This document shows, one piece after another, positions 1-7,018 of a DNA stretch of 36,209 bases. Every line of letters begins with the position of its first letter. The stretch's first letter is position 1. Both the position numbers and the translations under genes were made by a program. The stretch is taken from contig NZ_BAZS01000037.1 in the NCBI RefSeq assembly GCF_001310895.1, positions 1 to 36,209 on the forward strand, written 5' to 3'. The DNA comes from Virgibacillus halodenitrificans JCM 12304 (GTDB taxonomy: Bacteria; Bacillota; Bacilli; Bacillales; Amphibacillaceae). The notes beneath the pieces were generated by a model that made no database searches, was not told the DNA's origin, and was given only the letters and a program-made list of their open reading frames with translations.

Positions 1-326
1 TTTTCACTACGTCGTAGTTTACTCCTACTGCGTAGAAAGTGAATTTGAAAGAGAAAACGTTTATGCCCTAGCTTATGAGACTCTAAATATACTGATTATT
101 TACAGATATATCAACGTGAGTCATTGTAATTTAAACAAAATGTAATTGTTTTGTGGTAGTAACAACATACTGTTTAAGTTAAGATAAAGCAGACTGCAAC
201 CATTTCAATATAATTAATTTTAAGATAAGATGGTGAAAACATCATGACATATATAACACAAATAATAACTACACCCAAAAACAAGAAAAAACTTACGAAA
301 ATTATGATAGCTGGGGGTGTTTTAGG
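1..326. other. Non-coding left edge and sigI upstream region
   Basis: No gene is visible here. Bases 3-43 can fold into an imperfect hairpin: TTCAC and CTACG on the left arm are complementary to CGTAG and GTGAA on the right arm. It may be the terminator or leader of a gene outside the window. Before sigI lies an A/C-rich stretch (ACACCC at 271-276) and CGAAAA at 296-301. These recall the CCC-type -35 and CGAA-type -10 of sigma-I promoters, but the spacing is long, so an autoregulatory promoter is only a weak suggestion. Confidence 0.4.
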
Positions 327-1058
327 TTGATTATGAGTAAGTCATTAAAAGACATTCCTCTTGAAGAAATGATCGCCTCAGCTCAACAAGGGGACGAGCT
401 AATACAAAATTATCTTTTAAAGACATATCAACCATTTATCGCTAAGTGTGTTTCCGAAGTATGCAAACGTTATATCGATCCAAAAAAAGATGACGAATTC
501 AGTATCGGACTTTCTGCATTTAATGAAGCTATTTTATCCTATTCTCCTGACAAAGGGAGTTCTTTTTTATCTTTCGCAAACTTGGTAGTGAAAAGGAAGG
601 TTATTGACTATATTCGTTATGTTCAAAAACGCCCGCTGGGGATTTCATTGGATGAAACATATGATGCAGAATTAATGGAAAATCCAATTGAAATAGTAGC
701 TGTAAAACGAAATTTCCAAATGGAACAGGATGCTTGGCAACGTAAGGAAGAAATAATGGATTTTAAGGAGAAATTGAAGGAATATAAATTGACTCTTTTA
801 GAATTAACTGAATCCTCGCCAAAACATAAGGATGCACGTGACTCAGCGGTTCGTACAGCCCGTATCTTATTCGAAGATGAGAAATTACACAGTTATGTAT
901 TGGATAAAAAGAAATTGCCCATTAAAGATCTGATCAAACGTGTCAACGTTAGTAAAAAAACATTGGAAAGGAACAGAAAATTCATTTTAGCGATATTTGT
1001 CGTCCTCAGTAATGATTATGTATATCTTCAGGATTATCTAAAGGGGGTGGGTCAGTGA
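327..1058 (+). CDS. sigI: RNA polymerase sigma factor SigI
   Basis: Sigma-70-family factor of the SigI group, about 243 residues, which is the usual size. It directs RNA polymerase to heat- and cell-envelope-stress promoters. The N-terminal half (about residues 15-100) carries the region-2 pattern, with EFSIGLSAFNEAI and the core-binding/-10 recognition segment KRKVIDYIRY. The C-terminal part (KKLPIKDLIKRVNVSKKTLERNRK) is a helix-turn-helix of SigI type. The TTG at 327 sits about 8 bases after GGGGGTG and fits the SD spacing; ATG at 333 is the alternative. The stop overlaps the GTG start of rsgI by four bases, indicating translational coupling with its anti-sigma factor. Confidence 0.93.
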   Translation: MIMSKSLKDIPLEEMIASAQQGDELIQNYLLKTYQPFIAKCVSEVCKRYIDPKKDDEFSIGLSAFNEAILSYSPDKGSSFLSFANLVVKRKVIDYIRYVQKRPLGISLDETYDAELMENPIEIVAVKRNFQMEQDAWQRKEEIMDFKEKLKEYKLTLLELTESSPKHKDARDSAVRTARILFEDEKLHSYVLDKKKLPIKDLIKRVNVSKKTLERNRKFILAIFVVLSNDYVYLQDYLKGVGQ

Positions 1059-2293
1059 AAAAAGGGATTGTGATGGAAAAGCATTCTCATTATACCATCG
1101 TAATGGAAAAAGGAGGAGCGTTTTATAAAGCAAAGCCAATAGACGCAATGGTCGGCTCAGAAGTTTGCTTCGAACCTTTTGATGGTAATAAGAAAACATT
1201 TTTACTATTTCCAACTAAAAAAGTGAGTACATCAGTCCGCTTATTATCGATGGCTTGTGTTTTACTTTTATTGGTTCTGCCATTTTATTTTATAGTGTCA
1301 GTAAACAAAACATATGCCTATGTGAATATTGATATTAATCCAAGTGTAGAATTAGAGCTGAATAAAGATTTAAAGGTACAATCCATTCACTCGCTCAATA
1401 AAGATGGAAAAGAACTTGTTTCAAATTTGTCTGATTATAAAAATCAAAATGTAGAGAAAGTAATTCGGATGATAATGAAAGAAAGTGAACATTCCGGAAT
1501 GATTAATGACCAAAAAAATATTTTGGTTGGAGTAAGTTATGCAAATGGAGAGGTTAAAGATATTTCTGTTCTAGAGCAGGTGGATAACTCATTTCAGAAA
1601 AAACGTACCGATTGGAGCGTTGTTACGTTCAATGTTCCAAAGCATGTTAGAGAAGAAGCGAAAAACAGTAATAAATCAATGAATGAACTAATGGCAGGGC
1701 TAGTAAATAAAGATCAAAATAAACAAGGCTCTGTTTCAATGAATGATCAGGAGAGAGCAATAATTCATTCTTTTTATACCGACGATAATGATCATTCGAA
1801 AAAAGAAACAGAAGAGTCTTCCCTTAAGATAAAAGAAAAAAATAAAAAAGAGCCAATACATGAAAAAGAAACAAATAAACCCCCTGTATCCCAAAATAAC
1901 CACCAAATAAAACAAGAAAATAGTAATGACAAAAAGGCTTCTTCCAATACTTCAAGTAAACAAATGGTTGAAAAAGAGAAATATAATCCCAACGAGAAAA
2001 AGAATAACAGTGCTGAAAATAACAAACAAAAGGTTGAAGAAAAGAAAAATAATAGTCACAAGAAACAAGAACAAAGTAAAGATCAAAAACGTAAAAATAA
2101 TCATTCCAATCACGATAAAAACCACCAAAATCAATCACATCATTCATATGATAAGGAACACCATAAGCATAAATATAATAAGAATAAGCATAAAGAAGAT
2201 AAGCAAGACGATGACGATGATGACAAATATAATGATGATGATAAAGATGATGACGAAGATCATGATGATCACGAGCATGATAATGATGATTAA
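1055..2293 (+). CDS. rsgI: Anti-sigma-I factor RsgI
   Basis: Membrane anti-sigma factor that holds SigI at the membrane. Residues 1-58 form the cytosolic RsgI N-terminal domain and residues 61-82 one transmembrane helix. The conserved external segment AYVNIDINPSVELELN follows (about 88-103). RsgI proteins are known to self-cleave at an Asn-Pro bond in this segment; here that would be N95-P96. From about residue 230 the protein is low-complexity Lys/Asn/Gln/His, and the last 35 or so residues are nearly all Asp, Glu, His and Lys, encoded by GAT-rich repeats. Disordered RsgI tails are known to sense the cell wall in B. subtilis. The GTG start at 1055 overlaps the sigI stop (GTGA). Confidence 0.93.
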   Translation: MKKGIVMEKHSHYTIVMEKGGAFYKAKPIDAMVGSEVCFEPFDGNKKTFLLFPTKKVSTSVRLLSMACVLLLLVLPFYFIVSVNKTYAYVNIDINPSVELELNKDLKVQSIHSLNKDGKELVSNLSDYKNQNVEKVIRMIMKESEHSGMINDQKNILVGVSYANGEVKDISVLEQVDNSFQKKRTDWSVVTFNVPKHVREEAKNSNKSMNELMAGLVNKDQNKQGSVSMNDQERAIIHSFYTDDNDHSKKETEESSLKIKEKNKKEPIHEKETNKPPVSQNNHQIKQENSNDKKASSNTSSKQMVEKEKYNPNEKKNNSAENNKQKVEEKKNNSHKKQEQSKDQKRKNNHSNHDKNHQNQSHHSYDKEHHKHKYNKNKHKEDKQDDDDDDKYNDDDKDDDEDHDDHEHDNDD

Positions 2294-2296
2294 AAT

Positions 2297-2334
2297 AAAA
2301 ATGGAGGCTGTCACCAAACAGCCTCCATTTTTAT
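2297..2334. terminator. Bidirectional terminator rsgI / YhdB-like gene
   Basis: A perfect 14-bp stem: ATGGAGGCTG preceded by an A-run, an 8-base loop (2311-2318), then CAGCCTCCAT and T5. It lies directly after the rsgI stop and its right end overlaps the stop codon of the convergent gene, so it can serve both strands. Confidence 0.9.
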
Positions 2335-2567
2335 ATTTCCATAGCAATTGCAGGTTGGTATTTCATGGCATGGTCTAAATAATAAAGAAGATTATCATGT
2401 GATTGAATGATTTTTCCTTCGTCCAGGGAATAATGGTAAGCATGCAGGAAGAGTTGTATTTTCTTTGAAAGCATATCATCATTTGTACGGACCATTAGTA
2501 CAAGCAGTTCATCCCATTGGCCCCACAAGGTGTAGTATAATGCTTTGTCATAATCTGGTATATCCAT
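2331..2567 (-). CDS. YhdB-like small protein
   Basis: A 78-residue protein of unknown function resembling the B. subtilis YhdB family (my recollection of the family pattern DYDKALYYT..QWDELLVLMVRTNDD..SK). Family assignment rests on this central block and the HAYHYSLDEG stretch. There is no signal peptide or membrane segment. The start is ATG at 2567: on the minus strand AAGGAGGGG precedes it with four bases between. An upstream ATG at 2612 has no ribosome binding site and would add 15 unlike residues. It stands alone, convergent with rsgI and divergent from the spore lipoprotein gene. Confidence 0.75.
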   Translation of the reverse strand: MDIPDYDKALYYTLWGQWDELLVLMVRTNDDMLSKKIQLFLHAYHYSLDEGKIIQSHDNLLYYLDHAMKYQPAIAMEI

Positions 2568-2674
2568 ATTACCCCTCCTTATAATGTAAGGGCTATTTAT
2601 ATTGTCCCCCATATTTTATTTATATCAGCAAAGCATAAATTGGTTCGTTTACCATAAAAAGGTTTGTTTGCGAA

Positions 2675-2703
2675 GAATAATAAAAGATGGGTGAAGCATA
2701 CTA
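2675..2703 (+). promoter_or_regulatory. Sigma-G type promoter of YhcN/YlaJ gene
   Basis: GAATA (2675-2679), 17 bases, CATACTA (2697-2703). This fits the forespore sigma-G pattern GHATR-N17/18-CATNHTA at every specified position. It lies 28 bases before the start codon of a spore lipoprotein, the expected location. Confidence 0.8.
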
Positions 2704-2731
2704 GAAATAAATTTATAAGGAGGAGTACAGG

Positions 2732-3343
2732 ATGAAATTAAAAATATTGAGTATAACATCGATACTTGCACTAGCTTTAGTAGCCTGTGGAACAAACGAC
2801 AATGGGGACAATCAGGAAGGCGCTATGGGAGATAACAATAATATAGAACAAACTCGTTATAATAATACTGGGGATGGAATGTCAGGAGATCGTAATCATG
2901 ACATGATGAGAAACTCCGAAAGAGACCAAAATCGTACAGATACAAGAAGTGGTAACGAAACTCGTTATGACGTAGCAGAAGAAGCTGCCAATAAAATTAC
3001 TGATAAAGTAGATGACATTGAAAGTGCCTATGTTCTTACAACAGACAATAATGCTTATGTGGCAGCCAGACTAGACACAAACAACAATAACGGTAACAAA
3101 AATAACAACAATAATACTAATAATAAGGGTAATGAAGTAACTGATAAAGTGAAAGATGAAATAACCAAAATTGTAAAGTCTGTGGACAACGATATCGACA
3201 ATGTATATGTTTCAACTAACCCAGATTTTGTGGATTTAACAAATAATTATATAAATGATGCTGATAATGGGAAACCAGTAGAGGGTTTCTTTGACCAATT
3301 TGGTAATATGATCGATCGTCTATTTCCAGACAACAATAAATAA
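2732..3343 (+). CDS. YhcN/YlaJ family sporulation lipoprotein
   Basis: A 203-residue lipoprotein. Residues 1-18 form a lipoprotein signal peptide with lipobox LVAC, lipidated at C19. A polar Asn/Asp/Arg-rich linker follows (20-85), then the YhcN/YlaJ domain (about 85-200): paired helices AEEAANKITDKVDDI and VTDKVKDEITKIVKSVD, each followed by a beta strand (AYVLTT, VYVSTN). An Asn-rich insert (about 115-132, AAC/AAT codons) interrupts the domain. Family members are found in the inner spore membrane and affect germination or outgrowth. The sigma-G promoter at 2675-2703 supports forespore expression. The ribosome binding site AAGGAGGAG is ideal. Confidence 0.9.
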   Translation: MKLKILSITSILALALVACGTNDNGDNQEGAMGDNNNIEQTRYNNTGDGMSGDRNHDMMRNSERDQNRTDTRSGNETRYDVAEEAANKITDKVDDIESAYVLTTDNNAYVAARLDTNNNNGNKNNNNNTNNKGNEVTDKVKDEITKIVKSVDNDIDNVYVSTNPDFVDLTNNYINDADNGKPVEGFFDQFGNMIDRLFPDNNK

Positions 3344-3358
3344 TATGGCTCATTAAGG

Positions 3359-3394
3359 AGTGTACTACACAAAAGTAGTACACTTTTTCTTTTT
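3359..3394 (+). terminator. Terminator after the spore lipoprotein gene
   Basis: AGTGTACTAC (3359-3368), a six-base loop, GTAGTACACT (3375-3384), then a T-rich run interrupted by one C. A perfect 10-bp stem. Confidence 0.9.
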
Positions 3395-3494
3395 GATTAC
3401 GGAGATTCTGTTCATACGGCTTATTAATTCAGACTTCGGAAAAGTCACTTTTCCCACTTTAAATATAATGTGGATCCAAGAATAACCAATTTTA

Positions 3495-3522
3495 TTGACT
3501 AATAAGGAACATATGATATGAT
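3495..3522 (+). promoter_or_regulatory. Sigma-A promoter of the yrrT-luxS-mccAB operon
   Basis: TTGACT (3495-3500), 16 bases, TATGAT (3517-3522). Transcription would start near 3529, so the in-frame ATG at 3518 cannot be the start of the first gene. No S-box or T-box leader is visible between here and the first gene. Confidence 0.6.
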
Positions 3523-3589
3523 ATTACATATAATCTTACTATTCATAGTGTTTTACTATGTTTTAATAAAATTGTGGAGTGAAATGGGA

Positions 3590-4708
3590 ATGGGGAGAGA
3601 ATTTTTAAATATTTTTAGTGAGTGGGCAGAAACATATGATGCAAGTGTTTCAGGTGAAAACCCGCAATATGCAACTGTTTTTGAGAATTACGAGCAGATT
3701 TTGGCAGAAGTTGTGAGTGAGTCAGCAGGGACCGTATTAGAGTTTGGGGTAGGCACAGGAAACTTGACAGAGAAATTAGTAGCAAAAGGTTTGCATGTTA
3801 TTGGTATAGAGCCCTCTGCATCTATGAGAAAGATAGCATCAGAGAAGCTGAATGAAGTGATTCTTCTGGATGGAGATTTTATAGATTTTCCTCCTGTTAA
3901 AGAAGAAATTAATACAATTACAAGCACCTACGCTTTTCACCATTTAACAGATACAGAAAAGGAAAGTGCTATAGAGAAATATTCCAGTATATTATCTGCT
4001 GGCGGGAAGGTAGTTTTTGGCGATACTATATTCACTTCTGATGCAGATAAGAAAAAAGCAATAGACCATGCTTTGGAAAAAGGCTATGTAGATTTGGCGG
4101 AGGATTTAAATCGAGAGTACTATTCGACCATTCCATTAATAAGAAATATGTTTGAAAAGTATAATTTTGAAGTGTCTTTTAAACAAATGAATGATTTTGT
4201 CTGGATAATTAAAGCAAAAAAAGGCGAAAGAAAGGGGAAACATAAAATGGCAGAAAAAATGAATGTGGAAAGCTTTAATCTTGATCATACAAAGGTAAAG
4301 GCACCTTATGTTCGACTGGTAGGGGTTACAGAAGGAACCAAAGGAGATAAAGTTTATAAGTACGATATCCGCTTTAAACAACCAAATAAGGAACATATGG
4401 AAATGGCTGGATTGCATTCCATTGAACACTTAATGGCTGAAAATATTCGTAACCATATGGAAAACGTTCTGGATATTGGGCCAATGGGATGTCAAACAGG
4501 GTTTTATTTAGCGATTTTAAACAATGATAATTATGAGGAAGTATTAACTGCACTGGAAAAAACATTAGATGATGTATTAGAGGCAGAAGAAGTCCCAGCT
4601 TGTAATGAAGTGCAATGTGGTTGGGCAGCTAACCACAGTCTGGAGGGTGCAAAGAAAATTGCTAGAGAGATGCTGAACAAGAAACTGGAATGGCGAGAAG
4701 TATTTTAA
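3590..4708 (+). CDS. yrrT: YrrT methyltransferase fused in frame to LuxS
   Basis: One open frame of 372 codons with two complete domains. Residues 1-211 are a class I SAM-dependent methyltransferase of YrrT type: [17 protein letters not shown] at the start, SAM-binding [11 protein letters not shown] at about 49-59, and IEPSASM after beta-2. Residues 220-372 are a full LuxS. In B. subtilis and relatives these are separate proteins. The join is GCA AAA AAA GGC (A7 at 4216-4222). One extra A, or a -1 slip, would end YrrT at TAA 4243-4245, giving about 218 residues, close to the family length. The start at 3590 is chosen because it gives the family N-terminus 8 bases after GGAGTG. A true fusion, slippage and a base-call error all remain possible. 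Confidence 0.85.
   Translation: MGREFLNIFSEWAETYDASVSGENPQYATVFENYEQILAEVVSESAGTVLEFGVGTGNLTEKLVAKGLHVIGIEPSASMRKIASEKLNEVILLDGDFIDFPPVKEEINTITSTYAFHHLTDTEKESAIEKYSSILSAGGKVVFGDTIFTSDADKKKAIDHALEKGYVDLAEDLNREYYSTIPLIRNMFEKYNFEVSFKQMNDFVWIIKAKKGERKGKHKMAEKMNVESFNLDHTKVKAPYVRLVGVTEGTKGDKVYKYDIRFKQPNKEHMEMAGLHSIEHLMAENIRNHMENVLDIGPMGCQTGFYLAILNNDNYEEVLTALEKTLDDVLEAEEVPACNEVQCGWAANHSLEGAKKIAREMLNKKLEWREVF
4216..4245 (+). other. A7 slip site with -1 frame stop before luxS
   Basis: Seven A (4216-4222) read as A AAA AAA in the yrrT frame, the X-XXY-YYZ pattern of a -1 slippery heptamer. After a -1 shift the codons run AGG CGA AAG AAA GGG GAA ACA TAA. The stop at 4243-4245 lies one base before the luxS ATG at 4247. 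That spacing is typical of two adjacent coupled genes. Confidence 0.6.
4247..4708 (+). CDS. luxS: S-ribosylhomocysteine lyase LuxS (internal start)
   Basis: A complete LuxS of 153 residues that could be made on its own. It converts S-ribosylhomocysteine to homocysteine and DPD, the precursor of autoinducer-2. The metal site is present: H57 and H61 in LHSIEHL and C124 in NEVQCGWA. The catalytic Cys (C82) is in [10 protein letters not shown]. The sequence ([31 protein letters not shown]) is of the staphylococcal type rather than the B. subtilis type. Its own ribosome binding site AAAGGGG (4231-4237) lies nine bases before ATG 4247. It is also the C-terminal part of the frame starting at 3590. 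mccA follows 16 bases later. Confidence 0.9.
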   Translation: MAEKMNVESFNLDHTKVKAPYVRLVGVTEGTKGDKVYKYDIRFKQPNKEHMEMAGLHSIEHLMAENIRNHMENVLDIGPMGCQTGFYLAILNNDNYEEVLTALEKTLDDVLEAEEVPACNEVQCGWAANHSLEGAKKIAREMLNKKLEWREVF

Positions 4709-4724
4709 ATATGGGGAGAAAGTA

Positions 4725-5639
4725 ATGGCAATTTATAAATCTGTTCATGAGTTAATCGGTGATACTCCTTTAATAGAGATAACACACTTTTCTCTTCCTA
4801 GAGGAGTCCGTTTACTGGCAAAGCTTGAATATTTTAATCCAGGCGGAAGTGTTAAAGACAGGCTCGGCGTTGAATTAATTGAGGACGCGCTTCAAAGCGG
4901 CGCTTTGCAGAATGGTGGAACTATAATTGAGCCAACAGCTGGTAATACTGGAATTGGCATGGCATTGGCCGCATTGAATAGAAATCTTTCTATTATATTT
5001 TGTGTACCTGAGCATTTTAGTAATGAAAAGCAATCATTAATGAAAGCATTGGGTGCAGAAATCGTTCATACGCCAAAAAATAAAGGAATGCTTGGAGCAA
5101 TTGAAAAGACAAAGGAAATGTTGAAGCAGATTCCAAACAGCTTTTCTCCACAGCAGTTTTCAAACCCAGCTAATCCAAGAACCTATTTTAAGTCACTAGG
5201 ACCCGAGATATGGAAAGACCTTGGGGAAAATATCGACATATTCATTGCAGGCGCAGGTTCAGGAGGAACTTTTATGGGATGTGCGGCTTATTTAAAGAAA
5301 AAGAAACCTGCACTAAAAACGGTCATTGTAGAGCCAGAAGGTTCCATTATTGCAGGAGGAAAAGCTGGCTCCCATTTAACTGAGGGTATCGGTATGGAAT
5401 TTCTTCCGCCTTTTTTTAATAAAGCGAATATGGATATGGTCTATACAGTCTCTGATGAGAATGCATTTCAGATGGTAAAAGAATTAGCTGCGAAGGAAGG
5501 GTTGCTTGTAGGAAGTTCGTCAGGAGCTGCAATGTTTGCAGCAATGGAAGAGGCGAGGGAAGCAAAACCTGGGACCACATTGGTAACAATATTCCCTGAC
5601 GGAAGCGACCGATACCTAAGTAAACACATCTATGGATAA
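4725..5639 (+). CDS. mccA: MccA, O-acetylserine-dependent cystathionine beta-synthase
   Basis: A PLP enzyme of the cysteine synthase/CBS family, 304 residues, first step of reverse transsulfuration: homocysteine plus (O-acetyl)serine to cystathionine. The PLP lysine is K44 in NPGGSVKDR. TAGNTG at 71-76 binds the substrate carboxylate and GAGSGGT the phosphate. There is no C-terminal CBS or haem domain, as in bacterial MccA. By family alone it could be a cysteine synthase, but its place between luxS and a gamma-lyase supports MccA (YrhA). The ribosome binding site is GGGGAG. Confidence 0.88.
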   Translation: MAIYKSVHELIGDTPLIEITHFSLPRGVRLLAKLEYFNPGGSVKDRLGVELIEDALQSGALQNGGTIIEPTAGNTGIGMALAALNRNLSIIFCVPEHFSNEKQSLMKALGAEIVHTPKNKGMLGAIEKTKEMLKQIPNSFSPQQFSNPANPRTYFKSLGPEIWKDLGENIDIFIAGAGSGGTFMGCAAYLKKKKPALKTVIVEPEGSIIAGGKAGSHLTEGIGMEFLPPFFNKANMDMVYTVSDENAFQMVKELAAKEGLLVGSSSGAAMFAAMEEAREAKPGTTLVTIFPDGSDRYLSKHIYG

Positions 5640-5651
5640 GGGGGAAGGTAA

Positions 5652-6785
5652 ATGCGAAAAAAAACACAATATATTCATGCTGGAGTAACTGGAGATCAGG
5701 AAACCGGAGCCGTATCGGTTCCAATATATCAAGTTAGTACTTACCAACAGGAAAGTGCCGGAAACCACAGTGGCTATGAGTATTCTCGTACTGGAAATCC
5801 TACAAGACATGCATTAGAAACAACTATTGCAGAATTAGAAAATGGGAAAGCAGGTTTTGCTTTTGGGTCGGGGATGGCTGCCATCACATCTGTTATGATG
5901 CTATTCAAGTCAGAGGATCATATCTTATTAACAGATGATGTGTACGGGGGTTCCTATCGCTTGATGAGCAAGGTTCTTAACCGTTTTAGACTTGATCATA
6001 CGTTTGTAAATACAAGTGATCCAAAACAAGTAGAAGCATCTATTCAAAAAAATACAAAAGCGCTATATATAGAGACACCAACAAATCCATTACTTAAGAT
6101 TACCGATATTAAAAGAATGGCAGAAATTGCTGCAAAACATGATTTACTGTTAATTGTTGACAATACATTTGCTACACCATATTGGCAACAACCCCTTAAC
6201 TTAGGAGCAGATATTGTTTTGCATAGCGCTACAAAGTATATAGGTGGTCATAGTGATATAGTAGCAGGCTTGGTTGTGGTGAAATCAAATGAACTTGCGA
6301 AAGACATCCATTTCATTCAAAATTCGGTAGGTGCCATTTTAGGACCACAGGATTCTTGGCTTTTATTACGAGGAATAAAAACGTTAGCACTACGGATGGA
6401 AGCTATAGAGACTAATTCTCATAAGATTGCTCACTTTTTACAACAACATGAAAAGGTATCTGATGTTTTCTATCCCGGATTAAAAAATCACCCTGGTTAT
6501 GAAATCAGCAAACAACAGGCCCAGGGGTTTGGTGGGATGATTTCCTTTGATGTAGGAAGTGCCGACAGAGCAGATCAAGTGTTAGCACGTGTTAACTACT
6601 TTACGCTAGCGGAAAGTCTTGGTGCAGTAGAAAGTTTGATTTCCATTCCTGCCCGAATGACGCATGCTTCGATACCTTTAGAAAGAAGAAGAGAGTTAGG
6701 GATAACAGATGGACTTATCCGAATCTCGGTGGGCATAGAAGATGGGGAAGACCTTATCGAGGATTTACAGAACTCATTGGCATAA
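5652..6785 (+). CDS. mccB: MccB, cystathionine gamma-lyase
   Basis: A Cys/Met-metabolism PLP enzyme of 377 residues, full length. It cleaves cystathionine to cysteine, 2-oxobutyrate and ammonia, and can release sulfide from homocysteine. Motifs: YSRTGNPTR (about 44-52), FGSGMAAI (71-78), IVDNTFATP (about 178-186) and the PLP lysine K195 in HSATKYIGGHSD. It begins 12 bases after mccA with AAGGGGGAAGG as ribosome binding site and ends the operon. Cystathionine gamma-synthase and beta-lyase are close relatives; context decides for MccB. Confidence 0.88.
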   Translation: MRKKTQYIHAGVTGDQETGAVSVPIYQVSTYQQESAGNHSGYEYSRTGNPTRHALETTIAELENGKAGFAFGSGMAAITSVMMLFKSEDHILLTDDVYGGSYRLMSKVLNRFRLDHTFVNTSDPKQVEASIQKNTKALYIETPTNPLLKITDIKRMAEIAAKHDLLLIVDNTFATPYWQQPLNLGADIVLHSATKYIGGHSDIVAGLVVVKSNELAKDIHFIQNSVGAILGPQDSWLLLRGIKTLALRMEAIETNSHKIAHFLQQHEKVSDVFYPGLKNHPGYEISKQQAQGFGGMISFDVGSADRADQVLARVNYFTLAESLGAVESLISIPARMTHASIPLERRRELGITDGLIRISVGIEDGEDLIEDLQNSLA

Positions 6786-6809
6786 TTAAAAAAATGCCTT
6801 TACCTTAAT

Positions 6810-6860
6810 AAAAATTCGAACTGATGTATCTTCATACCGAAGCATCGTTCGAATTTTTTA
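6810..6860 (+). terminator. Terminator of the yrrT-luxS-mccAB operon
   Basis: AAAAATTCGAAC at 6809-6820 is complementary to GTTCGAATTTTT. The stem continues with TGATG/CATCG (one mismatch) around a 16-base loop and ends in a T-run. Confidence 0.8.
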
Positions 6861-6977
6861 TGTAGAATTAGCTTTTTTGGAGCGGAAGCATTTATTTTTA
6901 AATGTTCATCTTTGACTATCTTTTTAGCAACCTCCGATATATGTATGGCTTAAGAGATAGGAGAATTTGAGTCATTA

Positions 6978-6986
6978 TGCTAGAAT
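6978..6986 (+). promoter_or_regulatory. Possible extended -10 of the dipeptidase gene
   Basis: TGCTAGAAT is an extended -10 (TGn plus TAGAAT) 33 bases before the chosen ATG. No good -35 is seen. If used, transcription starts near 6993, which rules out the upstream in-frame ATG at 6977. Confidence 0.3.
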
Positions 6987-7018
6987 GGGTAACAAATAGA
7001 CAAAATGGAGGCAGAATA

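Noticed and set aside
1-46. Hairpin at the left edge as a riboswitch
   Set aside because: Only one imperfect stem is visible and the flanking gene is outside the window; no class can be named.
1792-2378. Several overlapping open frames on both strands over the rsgI tail
   Set aside because: They are shadows of a low-complexity A- and GAT-rich coding stretch; their products are runs of Ile/Lys/Met or Phe/Leu without ribosome binding sites.
3518-3589. Upstream in-frame ATG giving a hydrophobic leader to YrrT
   Set aside because: The ATG overlaps the -10 box TATGAT, has no ribosome binding site, and the added 24 residues do not fit the YrrT family start MGREF.
3395-3589. S-box (SAM riboswitch) or T-box before the yrrT-luxS-mccAB operon
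   Set aside because: No S-box core, no T-box sequence and no leader terminator could be found; the inferred transcript start leaves only about 60 bases of leader.
6977-7018. Longer start of the M20 peptidase
   Set aside because: The ATG at 6977 overlaps the extended -10 box and lacks a ribosome binding site, while ATG 7019 has GGAGG at the right distance.
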